Positions 43,275 through 51,967 of a stretch of DNA of 64,000 nucleotides are shown here, in pieces; the stretch's first letter is position 1, and the number at the start of each line of letters is the position of its first letter. Under the pieces are notes generated by a model that worked only from the letters and a program-made list of their open reading frames with translations, ran no database searches and was not told the origin of the DNA. This DNA is from Pseudomonas marginalis (lineage in GTDB: Bacteria > Pseudomonadota > Gammaproteobacteria > Pseudomonadales > Pseudomonadaceae). A program made the translations under genes and the position numbers. The stretch covers positions 1-64,000 of the forward strand of contig NZ_FNSU01000003.1 of NCBI RefSeq assembly GCF_900105325.1, given 5' to 3'.

Positions 43275-44156
43275 TCAGAACACATGGACCAGGCGCAGCA
43301 GCGCGTCGGTACCGTGATAGCCGTTGTCGGTGGCGACGTTCTGCGAGAGGCCGAACATCAACTGGTTCTGTTTATCCAGCCAGTGACCAACCTCGAAGCC
43401 CACCTGGGTGTAGCGCTTGTGGGTGTTGTCGATGCGCTGGTCATTGATCCGCAATTCGCCACCATCGGCGTGGATCAGTCGCAGTGCGCCGTAGGTGCTG
43501 GGTGTGAAGTCGTAGGAGGCGAAGGCTTGCAGGCGGTACAGCGGGTCCTGTTTCAGGTCGCTGCCGAAGTAGTCGTCGTTCTTGCCATAGAGTTGGGCTT
43601 CGAGGTTGGCTTCCAGCACCCATTTTTCACCGATGCCCTGGGTGTAGTTGTAAACGAAGGTGGTACCCCAGCGATTGGCACCGGGGGATACATCGGGATT
43701 GTTACCGTGGTATTCGCCCACAGGCAGGGTGATCAGGGTCAGTAGGCCGCTGTAGGTGCGCGAGGCCGGATCGTTGATGAAAAACACCGTGCCGCCGACC
43801 TGGGGATCACCGAAACCGCTTTCTGCGCTGCGTTGGCCGGCACCCGGCAGGCGGGCGTTGATGTCGGCGAAAGGCACGATGAACTGTGGGGTACAGAGGG
43901 TGCCGCAGAGGTCGGTGAAGAACACTTGGCGGTACGCCACGGCGTTAACCTTCAGGTCGGCCTTGCCGGTGCTGTCGGCCGGGCCGTGGAAGTCACTGGC
44001 GCGGCTTGCCGGCAGGTACAGCACGCCCAGGCTGGTACCCGAGGGGGCGCCGAAAAAGTCCCGGGCGTTGAGGTCGGCCGCACTGGCGTGCAGGCTCGAC
44101 AGGCCGCCGAGCAGGGCCAGTGTGGTGGTGCGGGTGAAGGTGTGGATCATGGGCAT
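43275..44156 (-). CDS. Outer-membrane channel, phenol MetA-degradation (SphX) family
   Basis: A 293-residue outer-membrane protein. The signal peptide ends HASA/ADLNARDFFG. Strand-rich sequence with family features (AAYRQVFFTDLCG-like region, WGTTFVYNYTQGIGEKWVLE, YGKNDDYFGSDLKQDPLYRL) ends in LLRLVHVF with terminal Phe. A second member of the family lies at 22244-23191. Start at 44156 or the in-frame ATG at 44150. Likely carries the same solute as the MFS protein 22 bp downstream. Confidence 0.8.
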   Translation of the reverse strand: MPMIHTFTRTTTLALLGGLSSLHASAADLNARDFFGAPSGTSLGVLYLPASRASDFHGPADSTGKADLKVNAVAYRQVFFTDLCGTLCTPQFIVPFADINARLPGAGQRSAESGFGDPQVGGTVFFINDPASRTYSGLLTLITLPVGEYHGNNPDVSPGANRWGTTFVYNYTQGIGEKWVLEANLEAQLYGKNDDYFGSDLKQDPLYRLQAFASYDFTPSTYGALRLIHADGGELRINDQRIDNTHKRYTQVGFEVGHWLDKQNQLMFGLSQNVATDNGYHGTDALLRLVHVF

Positions 44157-44288
44157 GGCATCTCTTCTTTGAGGTGTTGTGTGGCGAACGGCTCGCCCGT
44201 GGGTGGCAGAGGGGACAAAAAAAGCGCAAAGGTGTCCCGTGGCCGTCAAAACGACAGCGAAAAAGTCAGCGCGGGTCAGTGGTGCAGA

Positions 44289-45266
44289 TCAATCAGGCGG
44301 GGCGTGCAGCAAATGGGCGATTCGGGCTTTGTCCTTGACCCCGAGTTTGCTGTAGATGGCGCGGATGTGATGGCGCACGGTATTGGGCGACATGCCCAGG
44401 TCGCGGGCGACTTCCTTGTAGGTCTTGCCTTCGCCGAAACCCTGGGCCACCGCATTCTCCCGAGGGCTCAGTTGCATCAGCACCGTACGGCTGCGGGCGG
44501 CCAGCAGGAGCAGGTCGCCGACCGTCGAGGCCTCGACCTGCAGGTGCTTGCCGTCATAGCCCCCGGCGTCCATCGCGACCGGCAGGCAAGGGCCGGTCCA
44601 GTCCGGCCATTCGCTCAGCAGCAAGTCGACGAAGCCACGTTCCGTACAGTGCAGGGTGCCGCGCTGGTCGCACACGGCAAGTGCGAGATTGCGCGGGTGG
44701 GTGAGGGCTTCGCGCATGGCGACCAGGGTACGAATCTGATTGGCCGAGACCGCCGCCACCAGGTGCCGCATGAGGTTGTTCAGCAGCAGGCAGTCCTGCT
44801 CGGTAAAGCGTGGGGCGTCGGGCGCCCGGTAGAGCGTGAGGTGATCGCTGAGGTGGGTTTGCGGGTCGATGTACACGACGCACAGCAATTCACCGATCGC
44901 GTAGCACGAGCCGAGCCAGTTGAGCCCCGGGCCGTTGGCGGGGTTGCGCATGTCGACGATGACCGCCTGCCCCGGCACGTCGTTGACCCTGGCGATGGTC
45001 ACATCGATATGACGAATCGATTGCCAATCGGCCAGGTAGCTGCGGGGCAGGTTGTAGAGGTAGGAGCTGTGTTCTTCCGGCAGGCCGTCAATCAGCGCAG
45101 CCCGGCCCCACCAGGCGCTGTCGAAGGGCAGTAGTTGGCGGATGCAGCTCAGCGCCGCTTCGTGGAAGTGTTCTATGTCTTTGTCCTGCGCCAGGCGTTG
45201 GAGCTCCAGTGTCATCGCGCTGAATGCCTCCAGCAGGCTGGCGTGACCATGATCATGACGGCTCAT
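44289..45266 (-). CDS. LuxR-type transcriptional regulator
   Basis: A 325-residue regulator. The N-terminal 255 residues form a GAF/PAS-like sensory region with no clear family name. The C-terminal LuxR HTH (about 265-322) is clear: LSPRENAVAQGFGEGKTYKE, VARDLGMSPNTVRHHIRAIY, SKLGVKDKARIAHLL. It sits 132 bp upstream of the porin-MFS-amidohydrolase run and reads in the same direction, making it the likely activator of that set. Confidence 0.87.
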   Translation of the reverse strand: MSRHDHGHASLLEAFSAMTLELQRLAQDKDIEHFHEAALSCIRQLLPFDSAWWGRAALIDGLPEEHSSYLYNLPRSYLADWQSIRHIDVTIARVNDVPGQAVIVDMRNPANGPGLNWLGSCYAIGELLCVVYIDPQTHLSDHLTLYRAPDAPRFTEQDCLLLNNLMRHLVAAVSANQIRTLVAMREALTHPRNLALAVCDQRGTLHCTERGFVDLLLSEWPDWTGPCLPVAMDAGGYDGKHLQVEASTVGDLLLLAARSRTVLMQLSPRENAVAQGFGEGKTYKEVARDLGMSPNTVRHHIRAIYSKLGVKDKARIAHLLHAPPD

Positions 45267-45530
45267 TCGTATGTACCTCTGTGCGACATTTTTATTGTTT
45301 TCGTCACGAAGTCATTAAGGGCCGGAACGTCGTTTTGACGTGGGCAGGGCCTGGAGACAAGTATCGACGGGTTGAAAGCCGATCACCATCCTACAGATGC
45401 ACGATAGCGCCCGACGCAGGGTTTTTTTGGATGGCAGCCACGCGCAAAGGCCTTGCAGGCTCGTACAAGCAATCACGCTCGGTTTGCGATCAGATCCGGG
45501 GTTTCGACTCGATCAGAAAGGGCCAGGCCG
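45267..45530. other. Intergenic region between luxR-type and chemoreceptor genes
   Basis: 264 bp between divergent genes. No open frame with coding character, repeat or convincing promoter was seen. The start of the chemoreceptor at 45531 has only a weak purine stretch upstream (GGCCAGGCCG). Confidence 0.5.
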
Positions 45531-46502
45531 ATGTTCTTCAAGAAAAAACAGCCGATGCAGGACCTTGCCGCCGTCCTCAAGCAACTGCTGGCGGGAGAGG
45601 TGTTGGGAACCCAGGCACTGCACGCTTATCCGTCGGTGCAGGCCGACCTGGAGCAACTCGCCACACAACGTGCGCGGGCTGCGCGGCAGTTGCTGTTGCT
45701 CGAGGAATCAGCCCGCGATCAGGCTGCCGAAGGGGCGCGCAGCGAACAGGCACTTGCCGTGCTTCGCCGGCAACTGGAGCAGGCCGGGCAGCGTGAACAG
45801 GCGCTGGAAGCCGAGTTGCGTGAGCATGCGCAGCGCGCCCTTGCGCATCAACACGAGACGCAGATCTGGGAGCTGCTGCTCTGCACCATGACCGAAGGCT
45901 GCTGGGACATCACCGTGGTCAACGGTGACGTGCAGGATCCCGCCAGTCGCATGCGGATTTTCAATCAGTTCCGTCTGCTCCTGGGCTACGCGCCCCATGA
46001 GCTGCCCGATGGCTGGGACGCGCAGGTCAGCATCACCCACCCCGATGACCTGCCGAAGATCATGGCGATCTTCGATCGGGAAATCCTTGCGCCCCAGGGC
46101 AGCGGTGAGTACGTGTTTGAATACCGGATGCGCCACAAGACCCGTGACTACATCTGGTGCCGCGAGCGTGGGCGAGCGGTGCGCGATGCCCAGGGGCGTT
46201 TGACGCGGGTGATCGGCGCGGTACGCGATATCAGCGACGAGCAGTCGGCGAAGACCACCCATCAACAGCTGCTCGCACACAATCAGGCCACCTACGGCCA
46301 GATCGCCACGGTGGTGAGTGTGATCAAGGGCATTGCCGACCAGACCAACCTGCTGGCCTTGAACGCCGCCATTGAAGCGGCCAGGGCCGGCGAGGTCGGG
46401 CGCGGGTTCTCGGTGGTGGCCGATGAGGTGCGCAAGCTGGCGGAAAACACCCGTCAGGCGACCCATCAGATCCAGACGATGCTGCATCAGCACGAACGCT
46501 AG
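45531..46502 (+). CDS. Soluble PAS-domain chemoreceptor (short MCP)
   Basis: A 323-residue cytoplasmic signalling protein without membrane segments. An N-terminal coiled coil (about 5-115, rich in Leu/Glu/Gln/Arg) is followed by a PAS domain with PAC motif (about 120-235: EYVFEYRMRHKTRDYIWCRE, RLTRVIGAVRDISDEQ). A truncated MCP signalling hairpin follows (IADQTNLLALNAAIEAARAG, GFSVVADEVRKLAENTRQAT). Only the hairpin tip and a short return helix remain, with no methylation helices. It may tune chemotaxis or cyclic-di-GMP signalling toward a metabolic cue from nearby aromatic catabolism. Ligand unknown. Confidence 0.9.
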   Translation: MFFKKKQPMQDLAAVLKQLLAGEVLGTQALHAYPSVQADLEQLATQRARAARQLLLLEESARDQAAEGARSEQALAVLRRQLEQAGQREQALEAELREHAQRALAHQHETQIWELLLCTMTEGCWDITVVNGDVQDPASRMRIFNQFRLLLGYAPHELPDGWDAQVSITHPDDLPKIMAIFDREILAPQGSGEYVFEYRMRHKTRDYIWCRERGRAVRDAQGRLTRVIGAVRDISDEQSAKTTHQQLLAHNQATYGQIATVVSVIKGIADQTNLLALNAAIEAARAGEVGRGFSVVADEVRKLAENTRQATHQIQTMLHQHER

Positions 46503-46535
46503 GAGGGAGCTGCGTTGCGCAGCTCCTGAGGCCGG

Positions 46536-47864
46536 TCAGAAGGGCACGGCCACCGTCAACTGGCTGTAGAGGTTGGTGCCGTTGCCACCCACTTGGTTAC
46601 CGCCGGAGTCGGCATCCTTTTTGGGTTGGTAGATGCCCACCAGCGGGCTGATGATCAGGTGGCTGTTGACCGCCCATTCGGCGTACAGGTCCAGCTCCCG
46701 GGCGTCGAGGTTCAGCGCGTCGTGTTTGCGCAGGGTATTGAAGTCGAAGTACAGCGCGCCGACCGTCAGGTTCTCCAGGGGCGTCGCCTTGAGGCCGACG
46801 TGATGGATGCCGGTATTGCTGTTGAACGGGCCGGCATAGTTGGAGGCGACTTCACCCTGGAACCAGGTGCCATAGCCGGTGCTGAGCCCGGTGAACAGCG
46901 GGTCCCATTTTTGCGAGTAGCGCGTGTAGCGGTAGGTCACTTTTGGCGACCAACCGACATCGGCGAAGGTGTAGCCGGCCTCGGCGTACCAGGCTTTTTC
47001 CGGCCCCGCGTCCTTGTCTTGCCAGGCGTATTCGAAGGCGAAGCTGGCGTTGTCGATACCGGCGCTGCCTTCGCCGCGCACGCTGTAAGTGTCCAGGCCC
47101 TCGCGCTGTTTCTGGAAGTCGCTGGCCCACTGGTCGGTGACGTTCATGCCGTGGACCCAGGTCAGCCCCAGCGTGCCGGCGGCGGCCGTGTAGTCGAGGG
47201 TGCCCGCCGCCAGTTCGGTTTCGGCCTGGGCGCGGTTGTCCGACTTGAGCCACAGCACCGAGCCGTGCAGGCCCTCTTGCCCGCCCAGGCGCAGCACCGC
47301 CGTGCGGTCGAAGGCGTGGCGTGCCGCGAGGTAATAGGCGCCGCCACGGTTCAGCGCACCGTCAGCCGGGCCTTTGCCGAGGTTGGGGCCGTCGTCGTTG
47401 ATCAGGAACCCCCGGCCGATCTTGACCACCTGGCGCCCGAGGGAAAAATCCACACCGTCCTTGCCCAGCGCCGGAAACAGGTCGGCCGAGCGCCATCCCA
47501 GGTAGGCGTCTTCGATTTTGGTGGTGCGTTCGCTGCCATCGGTGTTGCCCGCCGCATCGCCGTCGCCCCAGGTGCCGGAACTGACCCAATTGAGCGCGCC
47601 ATACGCGGTGCCGTGCCCGGCCAGGCCCTGGTCGCCGCTCACCCCGTACTTGATGAAACCCTCGCGCCAGGTCGAGCCGCCCGCTGTGCCGTCGTAGTTG
47701 TGACGGCTGTTGAACAGGCCGTAGACCGCCAGGAAGTCCGCATTCAGGTGGGTGTCCTCGTCGGCGTATAGCTCATAGGCCTGGGCCGGTGAATGGCCGA
47801 TCAACAGCGCGATACCCAGGCCGACGGCCAAGGATTGCGTGCGTATTTTCAAGGTGTGCTCCAT
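46536..47864 (-). CDS. Outer-membrane porin-like beta-barrel protein
   Basis: A 442-residue outer-membrane protein with signal peptide (QSLAVGLGIALLIGHSPAQA) and mature start YELYADEDTHLNADFLAVYG. Repeated strands such as DFSLGRQVVKIGRGFLINDD, WYAEAGYTFADVGWSPKVTY and FQGEVASNYAGPFNSNTGIH end in LTVAVPF. It appears paralogous to the porin at 14101 (shared GRQ...GTGF/GRGFL...D and VG/EVASNYLL/AGPFNSN pattern). It diverges from the permease gene and probably serves its substrate. Confidence 0.8.
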   Translation of the reverse strand: MEHTLKIRTQSLAVGLGIALLIGHSPAQAYELYADEDTHLNADFLAVYGLFNSRHNYDGTAGGSTWREGFIKYGVSGDQGLAGHGTAYGALNWVSSGTWGDGDAAGNTDGSERTTKIEDAYLGWRSADLFPALGKDGVDFSLGRQVVKIGRGFLINDDGPNLGKGPADGALNRGGAYYLAARHAFDRTAVLRLGGQEGLHGSVLWLKSDNRAQAETELAAGTLDYTAAAGTLGLTWVHGMNVTDQWASDFQKQREGLDTYSVRGEGSAGIDNASFAFEYAWQDKDAGPEKAWYAEAGYTFADVGWSPKVTYRYTRYSQKWDPLFTGLSTGYGTWFQGEVASNYAGPFNSNTGIHHVGLKATPLENLTVGALYFDFNTLRKHDALNLDARELDLYAEWAVNSHLIISPLVGIYQPKKDADSGGNQVGGNGTNLYSQLTVAVPF

Positions 47865-48155
47865 TGTTATAGTCCCCAGCATGGTTAGGTCGAGGGCGCA
47901 TTAAGATGACCCCAGGCGGAGGAAGTCTTTCACCTGCGTGCCACGCAATTGATCCTGCCCGCCAAGCCGTATGCCTTGGCAGGCAGCAACAAAAGCCACG
48001 GCAGACATGGGCAAGACGCTCGGTGCTCGGGAAGTGCACAGTGATTTTGCGCACGATGCCGTTTCGATCAGGGACTGGCTGGGGAGGGCTTTATCGCCGG
48101 CTCCTTGAACGGCTCGATGCATCCACTCAGAAATCCGCTTTCGAGGATCCGCACC
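47865..48155. other. Divergent intergenic region, porin / permease
   Basis: 291 bp between the porin and the APC permease. It contains short inverted sequences (TGCC...GGCA around 47970-47995) but no gene and no promoter that I can place with confidence. GAGGA at 48143-48147 is the permease ribosome site. Confidence 0.5.
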
Positions 48156-49655
48156 ATGTCGATCAATGACCGACTTACACAGCATTTGAAACGCGGCAGC
48201 GTCGGGTTTCCGACCGCGCTGGCCAGCACCATTGGCCTGATCATGGCCAGCCCGGTGATTCTCACCGCGACCATGGGCTTCGGTATCGGCGGCAGCGCCT
48301 TCGCGGTGGCCATGCTGATTGCGGTGGTGATGATGCTGGCCCAGGCAACCACCTTTGCCGAGGCCGCGTCGATCCTGCCGACCACCGGCTCGGTCTACGA
48401 CTACATCAATTGCGGCATGGGCCGTTTCTTTGCGATCACCGGCACCCTGTCGGCGTACCTGATCGTGCACGTGTTCGCCGGCACCGCCGAGACGATTCTG
48501 TCCGGGGTCATGGCCCTGGTGAACTTCGAACACCTCAACACCCTGGCGGAGTCCGCCGGCGGCTCCTGGTTGCTGGGAGTGGGGTTTGTCGTGGTGTTCG
48601 GTGTTCTCAATGCCTTTGGCGTCAGCGCCTTCGGCAGGGCCGAGATCATCCTGACTTTCGGCATGTGGACCACCCTGATGGTGTTCGGCGTGCTCGGCCT
48701 GATCGCGGCCCCGGCGGTGCAGCTGGAGGGCTGGTTCGGCGTATCGCTGGTGGGTACCGACCTGGTCACCATTCTGTCGCTGGTGGGCATGGCCATGTTC
48801 ATGTTCGTCGGTTGCGAGTTCGTCACGCCGTTGGCCCCTGACCTGCGCAACTCGGCCAAGGTCATGCCCAAGGCCATGATTTTCGGCTTGTTGAGCGTGG
48901 CGATCTGCATGTTCATCTATGGCGCGGCGATGAAGCGCCAGGTGGAAAACGTGGTGCTGGATGCCGCCACCGGCGTGCACCTGCTCGACACGCCCATGGC
49001 GATCCCACGCTTTGCCCAGCAGGTCATGGGCGATATTGGCCCGTTGTGGCTGGGGATCGGTTTCCTGTTCGCCGGTGCCGCCACCATCAATACGCTGATG
49101 GCGGGTGTGCCGAGGATTCTCTACGGCATGGCGGTGGACGGCGCGTTGCCCAAGGTCTTCACTTATTTGCACCCGCGCTTCAAGACGCCGCTGCTGTGCA
49201 TCCTGGCGGCGATGCTGATTCCGTGCCTGTATGCCCTGTGGTTGGGCGGCAACACCGACAACATCATGCACCTGGTGCTGGCGGCGGTGTGTGCGTGGAG
49301 TTTCTCTTATCTGCTGGTGACGCTGTCGGTGGTGATCCTGCGCATTCGTCGTCCGGACCTGCCACGGGCCTATCGCTCGCCATTCTTCCCGTTGCCACAG
49401 ATCCTTTCCAGCGTCGGCATCTTGCTGGGCATGTGGTTCATTACCCCGCCGGGCATGAACCCTGCGGACATTTATGTGCCGTTCGGGGTGATGCTCGGGA
49501 TCACGGCTTCATATGCGCTGTTCTGGACACTGGTGGTACAGAAGGTCAATCCATTCAAGCCGGCTTCGGTAGAAGAAGTGCTGGCCAAGGAGTTTTCCCA
49601 TGAGCCTGGCAACCCTCACAACCCTTATCTCGAGCAGGCTGCAAAAGCTGTCTGA
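48156..49655 (+). CDS. APC-family amino acid/amine permease
   Basis: Inner-membrane amino acid-polyamine-organocation transporter of 499 residues with about 12-14 helices. Typical features: helix 1 with TALASTIGLIMASPVILTAT, GSVYDYINCGMGRFFAITGT in helix 3, PRILYGMAVDGALPKVFTYL (consensus region of helix 8), and RRPDLPRAYRSPFFPLPQIL before the last helices. GAGGA eight bases upstream sets the ATG at 48156. Followed by overlapping DUF3156 and feaR, it is a candidate importer of an aromatic amine or amino acid. Confidence 0.88.
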   Translation: MSINDRLTQHLKRGSVGFPTALASTIGLIMASPVILTATMGFGIGGSAFAVAMLIAVVMMLAQATTFAEAASILPTTGSVYDYINCGMGRFFAITGTLSAYLIVHVFAGTAETILSGVMALVNFEHLNTLAESAGGSWLLGVGFVVVFGVLNAFGVSAFGRAEIILTFGMWTTLMVFGVLGLIAAPAVQLEGWFGVSLVGTDLVTILSLVGMAMFMFVGCEFVTPLAPDLRNSAKVMPKAMIFGLLSVAICMFIYGAAMKRQVENVVLDAATGVHLLDTPMAIPRFAQQVMGDIGPLWLGIGFLFAGAATINTLMAGVPRILYGMAVDGALPKVFTYLHPRFKTPLLCILAAMLIPCLYALWLGGNTDNIMHLVLAAVCAWSFSYLLVTLSVVILRIRRPDLPRAYRSPFFPLPQILSSVGILLGMWFITPPGMNPADIYVPFGVMLGITASYALFWTLVVQKVNPFKPASVEEVLAKEFSHEPGNPHNPYLEQAAKAV

Positions 49656-50220
49656 GCTGTTCAGCGCCCAACGGGCCCCGTCCGGTTACCGGCCTGGGGT
49701 CACGCTTGAGTACGTGCGGCGCAACCTCGGGCTGGCGAGTTTCACCTCGACGGGGCCTGCCCAGGCAAGGTTTTGCCTGGACGACATCGGCCTTCAGGTC
49801 GACGTGGCCGAGCGCACCGAAGCGCAATTGCTGATGCACCTGGTGATGACCGAATTCAGGTTCACGGTGCCCGCCTCAGAGCAGGGCAGTGCGCGCTTTG
49901 AACTGCACCACAGCGGGTCGATCCGGCGCACGGGGCTGGCCTGCCGGCAACGGGCGGGAGCGCCGGATTTGCTGGCCAGGCTCCAGGCGGCCTTGAACGA
50001 TGACCCCGACCTGCATCAAGCGTTGATGGGGCTGGACTTCAAGCGCCTGCACCTCGATTTGAGCGGGCAGCAATGGCACGTACGGCTTGAACACATGGGC
50101 GGCAGCGAGGTGGTCAACCGCATGCCGGCGTTCCGGCGCTACATCCCCTTGAGCGGCGCGCAGCGGGCCGGGCTGCTCACGGTACTGGCGGGTTTGCAGC
50201 GGGTATTGGGCGCGCTCTGA
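49600..50220 (+). CDS. Conserved hypothetical protein, DUF3156-like
   Basis: A 206-residue soluble protein that overlaps the permease gene by 56 bp. AAGGAG eight bases before the ATG supports an independent start. It has no signal peptide or membrane segment. Notable parts: PGVTLEYVRRNLGLASFTST, EAQLLMHLVMTEFRFTVPAS, and a C-terminal AFRRYIPLSGAQRAGLLTVL. I associate it with DUF3156, a Pseudomonas-type family of unknown function, with moderate certainty. Tight coupling to the permease suggests an accessory role in the same transport. Confidence 0.7.
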   Translation: MSLATLTTLISSRLQKLSELFSAQRAPSGYRPGVTLEYVRRNLGLASFTSTGPAQARFCLDDIGLQVDVAERTEAQLLMHLVMTEFRFTVPASEQGSARFELHHSGSIRRTGLACRQRAGAPDLLARLQAALNDDPDLHQALMGLDFKRLHLDLSGQQWHVRLEHMGGSEVVNRMPAFRRYIPLSGAQRAGLLTVLAGLQRVLGAL

Positions 50221-50336
50221 GTCGAGCAATTGGCATCATTAGTGCTTCTACAGTCGGTATCACGTACTTGTTGCGCCTATATAGATAACATGTTAACTAT
50301 TGGCCGACAAAAACAAGAAACCATTGTGGAGATGCC

Positions 50337-51299
50337 ATGAGCACCTATCAGTCTGCGCACTATGGGTTGGAAACCTGGACTCGGGATCTGCGAGCGGCCT
50401 GCGGCCATTTCGACACGGAACTGGCCTTCAACCGCTCACTGTTCATCGGTGAGGTGTCCAAGCACTCCCGGGGCGGCCTGTCACTGGCCAACCTGCGCAC
50501 CAACGCCGGCCTGATCAAACGCGAGCGGCCCAATGCCGATCACGATATGGACCAGCATTGCTTCCTGGTCAGCCAGCGCAGTGGCTATTGCCAGATCACC
50601 CAGAACGGCCAGGTCATTCAATTGGCCCCCGGCGATATGCTGCTGATGGACTCCACGGGTTCGATCGAGATCAGCCCGTTTGGCCTTATCGAACATGCCT
50701 CGCTGTCACTCTCGCGCAATGAAGTGTGCAAGCAGCTGGGCAGCGCCTCGAAAACCTTCGGCAAGATCTCTTCGAGCAAGGCCTGCGGGCGCATGCTCCA
50801 CGTGTTGATGGACCAGCTGTGCCGCGAGGGCCTGGAGGGTCAGGATTCGATTGAAGAGGCCGAGGCGCTGCAAGCGGCGTTTGTCTCCCTGCTCGGGTCA
50901 GCCTTTGAACTGCATGACGCCCCAGGCGACAGCGGCGTGTCCTTGCAGGGCAGCAACCTGCGCAGTTATGTGCAGAAAGTCATCGACGAGTCCCTGACCC
51001 AACCCGGCCTGAGCCCGGTAGGCCTGGCCAGCCGTCTGAACATCTCGGTGCGGCATTTGTACCGCTTGTTTGAAGAACAGGACGACAGCGTCTGCCGCTA
51101 CATCCAGCGTGCGCGGCTCAAGCGCAGCGCGGACGACTTGACCAACCCGTTCCTCAAGAGCGAGTCGATCACCTCGATTGCCTACAAGTGGGGCTTCACC
51201 GATTCTGCGCACTTCAGCCGCTCGTTCAAGAAGCAATTCGAGCTGTCGCCCAAGGATTTTCGTTCCACTCATCTGCAGCAAGCGGTCGGTGCGGCATAG
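50337..51299 (+). CDS. feaR: FeaR, AraC-family regulator of aromatic-amine catabolism
   Basis: A 320-residue AraC/XylS regulator. The N-terminal 200 residues form the AraC-binding-2 type sensory domain (WTRDLRAACGHFDTELAFNR...QRSGYCQITQNGQVIQLAPG). The C-terminal double HTH follows (LSPVGLASRLNISVRHLYRL, SITSIAYKWGFTDSAHFSRS). In E. coli FeaR activates tynA (amine oxidase) and feaB. Here a FeaB-like dehydrogenase, an FAD amine-oxidase-like gene and MoaF lie within 14 kb, which supports the name. It follows DUF3156 after 116 bp. Confidence 0.87.
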   Translation: MSTYQSAHYGLETWTRDLRAACGHFDTELAFNRSLFIGEVSKHSRGGLSLANLRTNAGLIKRERPNADHDMDQHCFLVSQRSGYCQITQNGQVIQLAPGDMLLMDSTGSIEISPFGLIEHASLSLSRNEVCKQLGSASKTFGKISSSKACGRMLHVLMDQLCREGLEGQDSIEEAEALQAAFVSLLGSAFELHDAPGDSGVSLQGSNLRSYVQKVIDESLTQPGLSPVGLASRLNISVRHLYRLFEEQDDSVCRYIQRARLKRSADDLTNPFLKSESITSIAYKWGFTDSAHFSRSFKKQFELSPKDFRSTHLQQAVGAA

Positions 51300-51314
51300 G
51301 GTATCGATGGATCA

Positions 51315-51944
51315 ATGAAACCGCTCACCCTGTCGGCCCATAACATTTGCGCAGTCGCGGTCGAACACTTTGCCGCTTACGGCTACGACGCTTCATCGCT
51401 GAACGAAATCGCGGTCGGGGCGGGCATGCGCAAGGCCTCGCTGTACGCGCACTTTGTCAGCAAGGACGCGCTGTTTCAGACGGTCTTCGAGATTGCCCTG
51501 GCCCATGAACATCAGTACATCGCGCAGTGCTTCAAGGAAGAGGCCGGGCACCCTGGCGTGCCTGGGCAATTGCACCTTGAGCGGTTGCGCGGGCGCTATG
51601 CGGGGTCGGCGCACCTGCGCTTCCTGTTGCGCACGGCCTACTTTCCGCCGGCGGATATTCGCAGCGTGATTACGGCAGGATTTGAGGGGTACCTGGCGAG
51701 CATTCGCGAGGATTTCCAGCGTGCCGCGCAAGGACGATACAGGATGGTACGGCCCGAGGCGCTCGAGGTGTTTTGTGACGCTTACCTGGGTATCGTCGAC
51801 AGCCTGCATGTGGAGCTGATCTATTCGACGCCCCAGGGTTACGTCAAGCGGCTTGCGGCGTTGTCGCGGGTGTTCAGTGATTCACTGTCGCTGCTTGAAG
51901 GGGCGAGCGCTATTCAACGGATACACCGCCCCTCCCAGATTTGA
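51315..51944 (+). CDS. TetR family transcriptional regulator
   Basis: A 209-residue regulator with the TetR HTH at about 8-55 (VAVEHFAAYGYDASSLNEIA, VGAGMRKASLYAHFVSKDAL). The rest is the helical ligand domain. It starts 15 bp after feaR, probably in the same transcript, and converges on the SDR-SDR-MoaF operon with 23 bp between stops, which makes that operon a plausible target. Confidence 0.87.
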   Translation: MKPLTLSAHNICAVAVEHFAAYGYDASSLNEIAVGAGMRKASLYAHFVSKDALFQTVFEIALAHEHQYIAQCFKEEAGHPGVPGQLHLERLRGRYAGSAHLRFLLRTAYFPPADIRSVITAGFEGYLASIREDFQRAAQGRYRMVRPEALEVFCDAYLGIVDSLHVELIYSTPQGYVKRLAALSRVFSDSLSLLEGASAIQRIHRPSQI

Positions 51945-51967
51945 TCCGGTTTACATCCCGATAGAGG

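Noticed and set aside
46504..46526. GGAGCTGCG/CGCAGCTCC hairpin after the chemoreceptor gene as a terminator
   Set aside because: Good stem but no T run on either strand; left unassigned.
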